Source: Urechis unicinctus
Taxonomy: Eukaryota; Annelida; Polychaeta; Xenopneusta; Urechidae
DNA length: 64,000 bases
Reading direction: 5' to 3'
Assembly: GCA_034190875.2 (NCBI GenBank)
Contig: CM067349.1
Span: 25,546,142-25,610,141 of the forward strand
The position numbers and the translations under genes were made by a program. Of this stretch, positions 27,265 to 40,261 are shown piece by piece. The stretch's first letter is position 1, and every line of letters starts with the position of its first letter. The notes beneath the pieces are model-generated. The model was not told the origin of the DNA. It ran no database searches and saw only the letters and a list, made by a program, of their open reading frames with translations.

Positions 27265-27425
27265 CAACTGCCTCTCCCATCACCCCGAGACTGCCTCTCC
27301 CATCACCCCGAGACTGACTGCCTCTCCCATTACCCCGACACTGCCTCTCCCATCACCCCGAGACTGCCTCTCCCATCACTCCGACACTGCCTCTCCCAAC
27401 ACCCCGAGACTGCTTCTCCCATTAC
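27265..27425. repeat. ~22-bp minisatellite, about 7 copies
   Basis: Unit with core ctgcctctcccatcaccccg, pyrimidine-rich on the + strand. Confidence 0.88.
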
Positions 27426-27429
27426 CTCT

Positions 27430-29190
27430 ACCCGTCACCCCTCATACCCCTATGACAACTGTACAATGTAAATAACCGTAAGAGCCCGGCTGTCTACGCC
27501 TTGTTGAGGCATGTCAAATTCGGGTGTTTTCCGCTCGTCAACTCTACCCCAATACAGTAACGATGTCTTCAAGCGTGGTGTCGGCTTACAGGAGATAATG
27601 AGATTAGCGACGACGAAGCCACGCGTCGACGTCTACCTGTCAGCGATGGGGGCAGTGGGTCGGCGACAACGACGTGACGTCACACTGCTTCATTGTGCCC
27701 AAGTTGTTGACAATATCAACTTTAATATCCTGCTTCCCCGTAGCAAATTACATCCTCACAAGTTGCACAGAATCCCGCCCCACCCCAAACCCCCCTACAC
27801 CCCCTGGCGGTCATCAAAATTGTACCCCGCTTACGCCTTTAAATGTGCCCTCCTTCTGTAGTTCGTCGCCTTTCCGTCCGCTACGAACGACATCTTTTCC
27901 TCAAATGGCGCGTTTACACAGCAACACCTCGTATGAGGTATGGACCAGTGACGACTGCTGAGACGGGAAAGGAGAGAAACACACGATTTAAGTTAACTCA
28001 TTGGGTGCTTGGCTGCAAAGCAGGGTAACGATGGATGTTCAGGGGGCGCGGGGAGTGGGGGGAGGCGATCGGGCGCGCGGGGCGGGGTGTTGGTGGGGGA
28101 GATCTCGTGTGCCACCAGCTCGCACACGGCCAAGCATCATCCATTCCCATAAGGTACACAACATGTCAGATTCTTGCTGGAAGCCAGTCGCTTCCAGCCT
28201 CACGGCAAGTGTTGGTTCAGTGTCACTTTTCAGGGCCCACGAATTACCGGAGCCTCCCGCATCACTTGCAAACGGAGTGAGGACGCGGGGTTGGGTATTG
28301 GAAGTGCCACATTTTGAAACGCCCCCTTTCGATAGTTGGCGGAATCCACACTTCGAATACTGATTTGGTAAAGATTTGGATTCTTAGTTAGAGTTGATCA
28401 CAAAAGATGAATGACAGTGGATGAGAGTATAATTGGGTTGATAGGGATTGAATGTGGGTTTTTTTCTCAGAAGAGGACTTCCACAAAGACCCACGATTGC
28501 ACGACTGCGAAGAATGAGTGGTGAAGAGTGGCGATTGAATGGAGCTTCTGCGAAACCAGGGTTCGTCAATATTAATGTCTCCTGGCGGTCACCGACGGAG
28601 GTGAGGTGAATGTGAAGACGGGTACAATCAGCCAGGTGTGGTACAATTCACTAAGGGGCTGGCAGTTATGCATTGAGTGTAGCGTCACCTTGATGCGTTA
28701 CCTGTCAACATGAGATGACAGGTAAGAGTTCTTTGTCAACCGTTACACTCAGCGGCCACTGCGAGAGAGGCGACACCTCAAACAGAGTATCCTTACGGCA
28801 GAGCAGATAGAGTCACAACAAATTACTATTGAATCTATTTTCGTCAAACACTTATGGAAGAAGAGGAGACTCGTCAGTTAAGAGTGGAGCGGAGAGGTGG
28901 TACACTCCATGGAATCCCACAGCAGCCTAACAATTATTCCCAACCAAATAACTTATCGGGACACCGTTTGAACATGGCTTTGACCCCAATCATTTAACTA
29001 TACAGCAGATTCTTATAATCAAAGTATTTAGAGCACCACTTGAGTTTTCTTATACATTCCCCCGTCGCTAATATGGATGCTGACATCAGGGTTGATACTG
29101 CGTTGTCATGAAGGTCCAGACGTGGATCTCGCCGGTATAATGGCAAGCACCATGAACATACGGGATCGGCTGCTCGAACTCTAAACACCG
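27430..29190. other. non-coding spacer
   Basis: Mixed sequence with a G-rich stretch near 28,035-28,110. Several frames of 60-120 codons are present but overlap one another and have no recognisable domain. Confidence 0.5.
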
Positions 29191-29194
29191 GAAC

Positions 29195-29520
29195 CCATCT
29201 CCCCGTCTCTACCAACCCCATAACCTATCTCCCCGTCTACACCAACCCCATAACCCACCTCCCCGTCTATACCAACCCCATAGCCCACCTCCCCGTCTAT
29301 ACCAACCCCATAACCCACCTCCCCGTCTCTACCAACCCCATAACCCACCTCCCCGTCTCTACCAACCCCATAACCCACCCCCCGTCTCTACCCACCCCAT
29401 AACCCACCTACCTCGTCTATACAAACCCCGGAACCCATCTCCCTGTCTCGACCAACCCCGGAACCCACCTCCCCGTCTCGACCAACCCCAGAACCCATAT
29501 CCCTATCTCTACCCACACCG
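29195..29520. repeat. 30-bp minisatellite, about 11 copies
   Basis: Unit accaaccccataacccacct plus ccccgtctct, C-rich on the + strand. It decays toward the right. The period is a multiple of three, so repetitive open frames on the - strand are artefacts. Confidence 0.93.
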
Positions 29521-29527
29521 GAACCCC

Positions 29528-29790
29528 GTCCATTCACTCTGTCTTCCCCGCCCATTCACTCTGCCTTCCCCGCCCATTCACTCTGCCTTCCCAGCCCATT
29601 CACTCTGCTTTCCCTGCCCATTCACTCTGCTTTCCCTGCCCATTCACTCTGCCTTCCCTGCCCATTCACTCTGCTTTCCTTGCCCATTCACTCTGCTTTC
29701 CCTGCCCATTCACTCTGCTTTCCCTGCCCATTCACTCTGTCTTCCCTGCCCATTCACTCTGCCTTCCCCGTCCATGCACTCTGCCTTCCC
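29528..29790. repeat. 22-bp minisatellite, about 12 copies
   Basis: Unit cccattcactctgccttccc plus tg, with minor C/T variation. It directly abuts the 30-bp array, so two unrelated arrays lie back to back. Confidence 0.95.
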
Positions 29791-30074
29791 CACAGGGATT
29801 TGCATTGGCCGGCTGACTGTTATCTTCCATGCATACATACTCCTAAGGGGGACAATGATTTCGCCACCATCTCACCAAAAATCTCGCCTCTACTATCTTC
29901 AGTCCCGTTTACGAGCCTGTCGCCCCCCATATCCGTTGACAACATGTCACTCTACCTAACAAAACCATCCGCCCCGACATTAACCACCTAAAAGGGTACT
30001 TTATTCGAGTTCAAACAATATTTTAGCCGATTAGCAAGTTTGCCGTATCCGGAAGTAAATCGATCATCAGCCCT

Positions 30075-30585
30075 TCGTCCTCTTCGTCCCTTCACCCACC
30101 AGTCATTCTTTCACCTCACCCCGCGCCTCTGTCTTCGTCCCTACACCCACCAGTCATTCTTCCACCTCACCCCGCGCCTCTGTCTTCGTCCCTTCACCCA
30201 CCAGCCATTCTTCCACCTCACTCCGCGCCTCTGTCTTCGTCCCTTCTTCCACCAGTCATTCTTCCACCTCACCCCGCGCCTCTGTCTTCGTCCCTTCACC
30301 CACCAGTCATTCTTCCACCTCACCCCGCGCCTCTGTCTTCGTCCCTTTACCCACCAGTCATTCTTCCACCTCACCCCGCGCTTCTGTCTTCGTCCCTTCA
30401 CCCACCAGTCATTCTTCCACCTCAGCCCGCCCCTCTATCTTCGTCCCTTCACCCACCAGTCATTCTTCCACCTCAGCCCGCACCTCTATCTTCGTCCCTT
30501 CTTCCACCAGTCATTCTTCCACCTCACCCCGCGCCTCTGTCTTCGTCCCTTCTTCCACCTCACCCCGCGCCTCTATCTTCGTTTA
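30075..30585. repeat. 51-bp minisatellite, about 10 copies
   Basis: Unit begins ttcacccaccagtcattctt and ends ctctgtcttcgtccc. Because 51 is divisible by three, one frame stays open for 185 codons (30,040-30,597). The translation is a simple repeat without domain features, so I do not call a gene. Confidence 0.93.
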
Positions 30586-31029
30586 ACCCATGAATGAGGC
30601 ACTTACGCTGCCTCCTCGAGTGAGACAACCTTTCTCAGCGTCCGTGGGTCATCGTTGGTCATCTCTGCCATAAAGACTCATCGATGGAAACTAGACCTTT
30701 TCCACCAGCCTCACCGCGAAAGACTTCCACAAACATCCTTGCATTAGCGGTAAGAGTGGCTTTGCAATGACTCAAACAAATAGTTCATATATCACATATG
30801 GTCGCGTACGTGGGCAACACTAGGTAATGCCTCACTTTGATCAGAAGATAAAAGCCATGCTGTGAGACTGGTAGATACATAACACGACTGATGAATGCGT
30901 CATATCCGCGTCCGTATAGTTATGTGTCTGTTGATGTTTCATTGACTTGTCAAGACAAATACATGCATGTACTTACGTCAGTGCGTGTATATATGCTTAT
31001 ATATATGTAGTATTTAAATATGAATGTAT

Positions 31030-31858
31030 GCATGTATCCATTATGTATGCATGTATGTATGTATGTATGTATGTATGTATGTATGTATGTATGTATGTAT
31101 GTATGTATGTATGTATGTATGTATGTATGTATGTATGTATGTATGTATGTATGTATGTATGGGTGTATATTTGTAAGTATGTATGTATGAATTATGTTTG
31201 TATGTATGTATGCATGTACGTTTGTATGTATAGGTGTATGTGTGTATGTATGTATGTATGTGTGTATATTTGTATGTATGTATGTATGTATGTATGTATG
31301 TATGTGTATGAATGTATGTTTGTATGTATGTATGCATGTACGTTTGTATGTATATGTGTATGTGTGTATGCATGTGTGTATGCATGTGTGTATGTATGCA
31401 TGTATGTATGCATGCATGCATGCATGTATGTATGTATGTATGTATGTATGTATGTATGTATGTATGTATGTATGTATGTATGTATGTATGTATGTATGTA
31501 TGTATGTATGTATGTATGTATGTATGTATGTATGGGTGTATATTTGTATATGTATGTATGAATGTATGTTTGTATGTATGTATGCATGTACGTTTGTATG
31601 TATATGTGTATGTGTGTATGTATGTATGTATGTATGGGTATGTGTATGTGTATGTATGTATGTATGTATGTATGTATGTATGTATGTATGTATGTATGTA
31701 TGTATGAATGTATGTTTGTATGTATGTATGCATGTACGTTTGTATGTATATGTGTATGTGTGTATGCATGTGTGTATGTATGTGTGTATGTATGCATGTA
31801 TGTATGCATGCATGCATGCATGCATGTATGTATGTATGTATGTATGTATGTATGTATG

Positions 31859-31890
<32 letters not shown>

Positions 31891-31920
31891 TGTATGTATA
31901 TGTATGTATATGTATGTATT
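31030..31920. repeat. (ATGT)n tetranucleotide array with higher-order structure
   Basis: About 0.9 kb of tetranucleotide repeat. A ~70-bp interrupted block (aatgtatgtttgtatgtatg followed by catgtacgtttgtatg) recurs near 31,190, 31,310, 31,560 and 31,705, so larger segments have been duplicated within the array. Long frames on both strands are artefacts. Confidence 0.96.
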
Positions 31921-31939
31921 TATAAATGTATATTTATGT

Positions 31940-32095
31940 CATGTACATATGTATATATATATGTATGTATATATATATGTATATATATATGATAAATATA
32001 TATATGTATGTATCTGTATACATACAATATATATATATATATATATGTATATATATGTATATGTTATATATATATATATATATACATAACTTTGT
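31940..32095. repeat. AT/GTAT microsatellite
   Basis: Mixed (AT)n and (GTAT)n continuing from the tetranucleotide array. Confidence 0.9.
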
Positions 32096-32099
32096 ATGC

Positions 32100-34375
32100 A
32101 AGTGTGCATGTATATATGTTAATATTAGGGTATTTGTCTATGTAAATATGTTTGCATGTATGCTTGCTTTTGTTAGTTTGCATCTTTTAATGCGTCCAGT
32201 GGTCAATAATAAGAGGGTCGTTTACTCGCAATTCACCTCGAGTACTACCTGATATCAACATCGAATCCTATAGATCCTTTACCGCTGAAGCCAACAACGC
32301 CTAGCCAGCTTCCAGGTAACGGCGCCAATATCAGACCTCGCTAGCACCTGAGTCTGCCTTTGATGTGTTTGTAATTAAAAATGAACGGCGCTACGTGCAT
32401 GTATTATAGTTAACAATGCGCTGATCTACTTCTCTTTTGCTTTTGTCTCCAGTACTGCCATTGAAAGCCTTAGCCGTTAAGTTGAAGCAGATGCCGCGTT
32501 TAATGCACCAAGCACTTCAGCCTCATACTGGCACCAGACACGTCAAGAGCCACGATAGGTGCTCACAAGTGCCTTGTAGACAGAGCCATATAGACTTAGC
32601 CTTCTGTAAGTGATTTCTTGGCGCGGCCAGCTCACACCACAGGTGCGGGGTTTACCTGTAACTTAATCAGGACGGCCGTTTTGAAAGGTAAACACACCAC
32701 AGAGTTTTTGCGCGTACAAGGCGACGCGGCCCTCTTGTAGGTGAGCTACAGTGACCTGTGAACTCTCGCCTCTTCTGGGTCAAGCGTAGCAGGGTAGGCG
32801 ACTGATTATCATGGTACGAAGATCAGGGGAAAAGTCGATATATCGGAGGTAAAGATGTGCAACCTTTCAATGATTGTTGTCTATTACTGTTTGCTGTTAG
32901 AGAGACAGTTCGTTACATTGGGAGCGCGAGTATTTACAGACACTGTTTACACTATGGTATTTTCTCTACCACTCCTAGCAATTTCCCGTCGACTCTAACC
33001 CTGTAGGGAGGCATGAAGCCATGCCGGAACCTCATCCAGCATCCCTGCCCTCCCTCGTCCTTCCCCAGCGCGACAGCCCACTGACTGGACCATACCAGCC
33101 ATAATTTAAGGGGCCATCTATTAGCATTGAAGTCAGGGGTCATATGAATGTAACCCCTTGTAGCACTCCCGGACGCGATCTAGAATTACCATCATCCATT
33201 ACCTCGCCAGAAGTGATTCCAGCGTTCACCGGAGCACGTCGCCACTGGTGTCAATTTCACTAGCAGTCGCAAAGTTTTTGAAAAGCTCGGATGGTGTTTT
33301 TTCCCGACATTTTGGGACTTGCCAAGAGGGATGCCCTGTGATATTTGTTGATGCAGTTCCATTAACCATGGATGACAGATACCATAGGTGTGACTGATGC
33401 TTCAAACAAATTTGAGAAAAATCCTCGTCTTTGGTTATCTTAAAGAAACCTGGTTTTCATCAGGCGACAGTTCCGGTCTATGGCTATAAATAAAGTACGA
33501 TCCGAAATACGTGTTCCACAAACCACACGTATATATCGCTACACACGAACACGCTAAATCTTACAGTGATACATTGGTGCGCTATAGAAGCAAGTTAATA
33601 GGCTGTCATGGAGTTGGTCGAGTGTCGACATGGTAGTTTCAGCTATGATCAGTATTCCGACGAGGTCCTGCGTGCTCCATCTCGACGTTAGGTGTTGTGC
33701 TGTATGTATATAATCTGAGGGAGCAGGTCAGTTCCCGTAGACGTCATCAGGAGCCGTGATCGACTCCGCGATTGTTACCCCAATCCACCGTCATTCCCGC
33801 CATCCGTCTATATTACGCATGTAAGGCGACATAATGTGACTTAACACGCGATACCGCCTGGCAAACTTCACTCGATACTCGAACCTCTTTCGCCACAGGA
33901 CTTTTTTTAACCACAACTTGTTTCTATCGATATTTCACGTAACATCTCGATGGCTGTTCGTGACAATAATAACGATAAAATCTTGCCGTGCAGTATCCGG
34001 GGGCTATTTGACGGACATGCAGATGTATCCGACGCACGCTATTCTTATCCGATCCACCCTGCGATGTAAGTGCACCAGATTTATACCGGCGATATTTCTT
34101 ACAGCCCCTCTAATAAATGCTTTCAGTAGATATGGCACGCGTCCGTGCTCTGTGTCAATAGCGGCAAGCAGAAAGTGGCCAGTCGGGGCATCCGATGGAG
34201 AGGTGCTTGTTGCATTAGACTTTTCGTTACATGCGGCTTCCAGGGCGGAATCTAGTCACCCCAGGCATAGTCATGTATTGCCAGCGTGCCTTAGTTCCAC
34301 TGCCACCCAGGACTACCACATTCAGTCATACTAAGATTGCTTTTTTGCGTTATAAAATGAAGATAGACAAAAGGC
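32100..34375. other. non-coding spacer
   Basis: Mostly unique sequence; no exon, RNA gene or repeat I can support. If the BAMBI-like first exon at 34,383-34,455 is right, this is the first part of its intron 1. Confidence 0.45.
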
Positions 34376-34382
34376 AACTTAC

Positions 34383-34455
34383 CTGCGTCCTTCCAGCTGG
34401 TGATGAGGAAGCTATAGAGGAACACCCAAGCCGTGGACCTCCATTCAAACCTCAT
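34383..34455 (-). CDS. BAMBI: candidate signal-peptide first exon of the BAMBI-like gene
   Basis: ATG at 34,453-34,455 opens 24 codons with a classic signal peptide: basic start (MRFEWRS), hydrophobic core (TAWVFLYSFLIT) and a small-residue end (DA). A strong GTAAGT donor follows in phase 1. The BAMBI-like ectodomain exons at 13,110 and 10,657 have phase-1 acceptors and start immediately before the first ectodomain cysteines, exactly where the signal peptide of vertebrate BAMBI ends. The join is inference: the distance is about 21 kb, and another - strand secreted gene could own this exon. Confidence 0.5.
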
Positions 34456-35600
34456 TCTTCAACTCATTCAGCGCCTCTAAATCTGTTTAACACTTCTTCG
34501 CCAAGGCAAATAATAATCTCTGCACTCGAGTCCCGTTTTCTTGCACTTCTTTGCAAAGAGGTCACTTGTTCAAGGTAAACAACCAGACAAAAGAAGCTTT
34601 AGAAAATGCAAAAGTGTCCAGTGCTGAAAGATCAATGCTGATCTGACTCCGTGTTTGAGCGGCTATTGAGAGAGCGGGCGAGCTGTGTGCCAATGTCGTC
34701 TGCTTTAGGATATTTTTTCAGCGGCGCACGCATCGACTTATTGAAGCGAGACGTTATGGGGCGTTGCTCGGACGCTGGTTTTTGTTGTCGATGTACCTGC
34801 AGCTTCTCAGCATAAACCTCTCTCCCGGCGACTACATTGGTGTTGGCAGTGGCTCTTACTAAACCACGTCCTACTGTAGGTGCCTACCAGGCCTCTGGCT
34901 TCTGATTAGCGAGATATGGCTGCCAAGTTAGCCGTGATTGGCTGATGAACGCGGTAGGCCTCGCACAAGGCTTTAGGCATCGTGTGTACTCGTGAAATAT
35001 GCACTGACATTGGAGACAGTGCTGTTTTGTCTAAACCGTAATTGGATAGAAACTGTTAATGCACGCGTTGATCAGAGTGATTATTATACATAGTCCAGTT
35101 TCCGGGGACGAGACCAAGTGAGGCATTAATAGGTATATTTCCCTGTCGCTCAGTCCGCTATCAAGGCGGGTGGGAACAAGGAGAGTTTTATCAGGATTCC
35201 ATTTAGGGTTCACGCGGAACTGAATGGTATAGTGTTTTAGCGTCTCTCAACTTCCGCATCCGTTTTTACAGATGTTCGTTGGGATAAGTAAATGTGATTG
35301 AAGAGACTCCCAGCGCAGCGACTTCGACAAGACTGAATAAGTTAAGACGCATGTGATGGTGTATCTTAAGGAGAACGTTTGATTTTTCCCAAAGGTTTCT
35401 GGGGTCACTTGGTATTATAGCGGGTGAATCGAGTCGCTTGTGTCGTCGATAGCCTGGCACCATTGGTAACATGGAGCGTTCTTGAGGGAGCCAATGTAGA
35501 AGTTAGTCATCGTAGAGCCAAATTAGCCTCTAACCTTTTATCCGCTCCCCAAGCTGAGCCTACGAGAGGTGATGTGATGGGAGATGTGAATGCGGGGTCG
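34456..35600. other. upstream region of the candidate first exon
   Basis: Would hold the promoter and 5' UTR of the - strand gene. I see no convincing TATA box, CpG cluster or coding exon. Confidence 0.4.
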
Positions 35601-35604
35601 GTGA

Positions 35605-35970
35605 TGTGAGGCGGGTGGGTATTGTGAGGCAGGATTGGTATTGAGCGGTGGGGTGGGTATTGTGAGGCAGGATTGGTATTGAGCGGTGGGGTGGGTATTG
35701 TGAGGCAGGATTGGTATTGAGCGGTGGGGTGGGTATTGTGAGGCAGGATTGGGATTGAGCGGTGGGTGGGTATTGTGAGGCAGGATTGGTATTGAGCGGT
35801 GGGTGGGTATTGTGAGGCAGGGTTCGTATCGTGAGGTGGAGTAGGTATTGTGAGGCGGGATGGGGAGTGTGAGGTGCGGTGGGGATTGTGATATGGGTAT
35901 TGTGAGGCAATATGGGTTTTGTGGGGCAATTTGGGTATTATGGGCGAGGTGGGTATTGTGATTCAATGAG
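35605..35970. repeat. 38-bp minisatellite
   Basis: Unit attgtgaggcaggattggta plus ttgagcggtggggtgggt, about six good copies, then a decayed tail of gtattgtgag variants. Confidence 0.93.
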
Positions 35971-35974
35971 GGTA

Positions 35975-36525
35975 TTGTGAAGGGAGTTGTGTATTGAGTG
36001 ATAGAAAACGCTCCACTCCGTTGGCTCAACTGTACCGCCGTACAACGCCGAAAACACCGTTCATGCATACAAGCCGTGACACATAGATGCATGGCATAAT
36101 ATATGTTCCTAGACTGACCCAATAGATCGGTCATATATGTCTGAATGGGTTTCATAACGAGGGGAAATGGATGTCTGTATGAGTAAGTTGAGGAGTGAGG
36201 GGGCGTGTGGGTATGGGGTGGGGGTTGTAACGGAATGGGGCGTTGGGGGAGGGGGGCGGACAGTACCACATATATCTCATTTTCCCGCCTTGAATTTGAT
36301 GACAATGACATGACGGGGCGTTGTTTTTCCACGAACTTATGGTATGGCAATTTGCGGCTTCAATACGATGATTTATTGGCGATCCAATCAAACATTGCTT
36401 ACTGAGCTATATGAATCCCTAGACAGCTCTACAGAGACTGAGAGTTTTCCATGCGGCGCCATTTGGAGATATTTTATGCATGTTGGTCGTAGCCACGTTG
36501 GTATGCACCAGCTTCATTGCCTCTT
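35975..36525. other. non-coding spacer
   Basis: Short unique segment between two minisatellites with no gene seen. G-rich near 36,195-36,260. Confidence 0.45.
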
Positions 36526-36529
36526 GACT

Positions 36530-37258
36530 CTTACCACAACCACCGCCTCATCCCGTGGCCTAACCCCAACCACCGCCTCACCCCGTGGCCTAACCCCAAC
36601 CACCGCCTCACCTCGTGGACTAACCCCAACCACCGCCTCACCTCGTGGCCTAACCCCAACCACCGCCTCACCTCGTGGACTAACCCCAACCACCGCCTTA
36701 CCTCGTGGCCTAACCCCAACCACCGCCTTACCTCGTGGCCTAACCCCAACCACCGCCTCACCTCGTGGCCTAACCCCAACCACCGCCTCACCTCGTGGCC
36801 TAACCCCAACCACCGCCTCACCTCGTGGCCTAACCTCAACCACCGCCTCACCTCGTGGCCTAACCCAACCACCGCCTCACCTCGTGGCCTAACCCCAACC
36901 ACCGCCTCACCTCGTGGACTAACCCCAACCACCGCCTCACCTCGTGGCCTAACCCCAACCACCGCCTCACCTCGTGGCCTAACCCCAACCACCGCCTCAC
37001 CTCGTGGCCTAACCACCTCGTCAACCACCGCCTCACCGTGTGGCCTAACCCCAACCACCGCCTCACCTCGTGGCCTAACCTCAACCACGCCTCACCTCGT
37101 GGCCTAACCTCAACCACCGCCTCACCTCGTGGCCTAACCTCAACCACCGCCTTACCTCGTGGCCTAACCTTAACCACCGCCTCACCTCTTGGCCTAACCC
37201 CAACCACCGCCTCACCTCGTGGCCTAACCCCAACCACCGCCTTACCTCGTGGCCTTCC
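36530..37258. repeat. 30-bp minisatellite, about 24 copies
   Basis: Unit accccaaccaccgcctcacc plus tcgtggccta. The period is a multiple of three, giving 100-196 codon frames on both strands whose translations are simple repeats (for example SPRGLTPTTA). Frames switch where units lose a base. Not a gene. Confidence 0.96.
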
Positions 37259-37259
37259 T

Positions 37260-38635
37260 ACGCCGTGTGGACTTAGGCTTTTCTGTAGTGTTTTAATATT
37301 CACGATGGCGTGTTTAATCTCGACTTAATGCAAATTCAAAGGCAGCTGCTGCAAGATTGTTCAAACACTCATGTCAAGCTGTTGTAAGTACTTTGAGGCT
37401 TGCTGTCACGGCGGTAAATGCGCCTGCCTGTGACTGGGGGACCTCCTGATGACAGCCCCACCTCTACACTATCCGGGTCCTGTCTCTACAGCAGACATCA
37501 TACCACTCTCTCTTGATGTGCAAACACTCACGCTCAAACGCACCAAATACACTCGTACAATATGAATAAATTCCTTGGAATAGACAAATATAATTGATAC
37601 TGAATTTCTTTTAGATGAAATGGATAAGTTTTGAGCGCTATGGTTCCTGTTGTTTCAATGGCCAACAACGGGTTGCTGTGACGTCACTAGGCATCAATCC
37701 TCGGCCATGGTGGCGATGTTACAGTACCAACAGGTGCTTGGCGTCCCTTCGTGCAGGACCACACTCAACGCACGCCGACCGTGATCGCTCAGTCTCTACT
37801 GAAACGTGGTTTTATTGGAGGATAGCATATATATCGCTCTGTCGTATAAACCACGAGGCTAATCGCTATCGAATGTAACGACATTCCTAACAGGGATGTA
37901 CTTTTATGTCCACTAGTTCAGATACATAAAGGAATTAATGCGATCTGGGTTAGCCACTATCACAATGTACACAGATCCCAGGACGATATATGGTATGTCG
38001 AGTCTGAAGATCACAAATGCCTCAGCAAAGCAGTCGATACTGTGGAACTGCAGAAGAAGCAAGGTTTAATCAAACCCTATGTGATAAACACATCTCACAT
38101 CCAGTACACCCCACTTTACAAGTCATTAATTAATTCCCAGCATAAAACAAGCACTGGGGAATCTACTGCAACAGGAAGTGAAGAATCCAATGTAAATCCT
38201 AGCGGGCTGTTTTTGCTTTTGATATTGAACAGCGATGCATCCAACAAACATGGCCCAGTGTATCAGATAGTTTTTTCCTATTGATGATTGCCAGCCATTG
38301 CGACCACCATTATGACGTATAAGAAGAGGTTGTTTTGCTTTGGATGTGACGGACATCACAATAGAAACCAAGCCTGTATTTGCTCTAATGAAAGCTTGCT
38401 CGCTGCTGCCATTGTCCGTGGCGTTTCCATAGACTACCAAGCAAAACATATATACGTTTCATTAATAATGATAATGTCACGTGACACTGTGTCATATTTG
38501 TCAGACATTACTTATAATATTTTCATATTGTGTTTAACAAGAAGCAACCATTTCACATTGAGCGTGACATTCACATTGTCCATGGTAATTAAGCATGACA
38601 TTGGCATGGCAGATGAACCATTGCAGCTATGCACG
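37260..38635. other. spacer with one weak open frame
   Basis: A + strand frame at 37,850-38,284 is open for 144 codons with non-repetitive composition (contains IWVSHYHNVHRSQDDIWYVE) and an AG acceptor-like site at 37,920. I do not recognise it. It could be a decayed exon or chance. Confidence 0.3.
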
Positions 38636-38639
38636 AGAT

Positions 38640-39770
38640 TAAGATTGTCCATAGCAGTAAGACATGACATCAAGACGGTCCAAAGCAGTTACACATGACA
38701 TTAAGACGGTCCAAAGCAGTAACACGTGACATTAAGACGGTCCAAAGCAGTTACACATGACATTAAGACGGTCCATGACATTAAGACGGTCCAAAACAGT
38801 AACACATGACATTAAGACAGTCCAAAGCAGTTACACATGACATTAAGACGGTCCAAAACAGTAACACATGACATTAAGACGGTCCATAGCAGTCACATGA
38901 CATTAAGACGGTCATAGCAATTACATGTGACATTAGCATGAAAGATAATCCATAGCAATTACACATGACATTCAGGTGACAAATAGTCCATAGCAATTAC
39001 ACATGACATTCAGGAGACAAATAGTCCATAGCAATTACACATGACATTCAGGTGACAAATAGTCCATAGCAATTACACATGACATTCAGGTGACAAATAG
39101 TCCATAGCAATTACACATGACATTCAGGTGACAAATAGTCCATAGCAATTACACATGACATTCAGGTGACAAATAGTCCATAGCAATTACACATGACATT
39201 CAGGTGACAATTAGTCCATAGCAATTACACATGACATTCAGGTGACAAATAGTCCATAGCAATTACACATGACATTAAGGTGAAAGATGGTCAATTGCAA
39301 TTACACATGACATTAAGATGAAAGATGGTCCGCAGCAATTACACATGACATTCAGGTGACAAATAGTCCATCGCAACTACACATGATATTCAGGTGACAA
39401 ATAGTCCATAGCAACTACACATGACATTCAGGTGACAAATAGTCCATAGCAATTACACATGACATTAAGGTGACAATCAGTCCATAGCAATTACACATGA
39501 CATTAAGGTGACAATCAGTCCATAGCAATTACATATGACATTAAGGTGAAAGATGGTCAATTGCAATTACACATGACATTAAGGTGAAAGATGGTCCGCA
39601 GCAATTACACATGACATTCAGGTGACAAATAGTCCATAGCAATTACACATGACATTCAGGTGACAAATAGTCCATAGTAATTACACATGACATTAAGGTG
39701 AAAGATGGTCCGCAGCAATTACACATGACATTAATGTGGAAGATGGTCCATGGCAGTTACCCATCATATT
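38640..39770. repeat. 38-bp minisatellite with a 31-bp variant block
   Basis: Right part: 38-bp unit ccatagcaattacacatgac plus attcaggtgacaaatagt. Left part (38,640-38,930): a shorter related unit gtccaaagcagttacacatg plus acattaagacg. The two unit types share tacacatgacatt, so one derives from the other. Confidence 0.95.
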
Positions 39771-39774
39771 GAGA

Positions 39775-40255
39775 TCTAAGTTGGCCCGTAGAAGTTACAA
39801 TTGACATTAAGGTGGAATATGGCGAGACACTGTCCAATCTGCGTAAGTGTACTCTTTTGCAGTGACTTCATAAGTATTTGTCTTGTTATGCGTCTTCTGT
39901 ATGGTCGTTTCAATACAGCTATAGAAATCCTCCGCGGCTGGCTCCATGAAGCATGAACAACATTACTGGTCACTTACGACCGTGATTATTCCGCTATCAC
40001 CCTACCCCTGCATCATGGCTCCTTCTCCTCTAGTCTTGACATGGTGTCATAAATAACATATCGCATGGACCAATAATATGGAAGATTGTATAAGCAAGTA
40101 ACACATTGAGCATAATCTAACCAGGTCAGTCTGATACCGTCAACTCTGAATGTTTTAGATACATATATTGCAATTGTAATTCGATCTCAACAGCGTGTGC
40201 GCATCAAGCAACTTTGCCTGATCCGCTTATCGCGGGGCCTTCGCTGGAAGTCCAT
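39775..40255. other. non-coding spacer
   Basis: No gene or repeat recognised. Confidence 0.5.
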
Positions 40256-40261
40256 GTTACC

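Noticed and set aside
30040-30597. 185-codon frame on the + strand
   Set aside because: Translation of a 51-bp minisatellite; the period is a multiple of three, which keeps it open. No start context or domain.
30607-30671. Short - strand frame starting MAEMTNDDPRTLRK with a GTAAGT
   Set aside because: No recognisable function, no partner exon and adjacent to a minisatellite; a chance donor is likely.
30947-32252. Very long frames on both strands (up to 291 codons)
   Set aside because: Tetranucleotide ATGT repeat read as Tyr/Val/Cys/Met or Ile/His/Thr; no biological coding signal.
36344-37328. Several 100-196 codon frames on both strands
   Set aside because: Products of the 30-bp minisatellite; simple repeats that shift frame where units lose bases.
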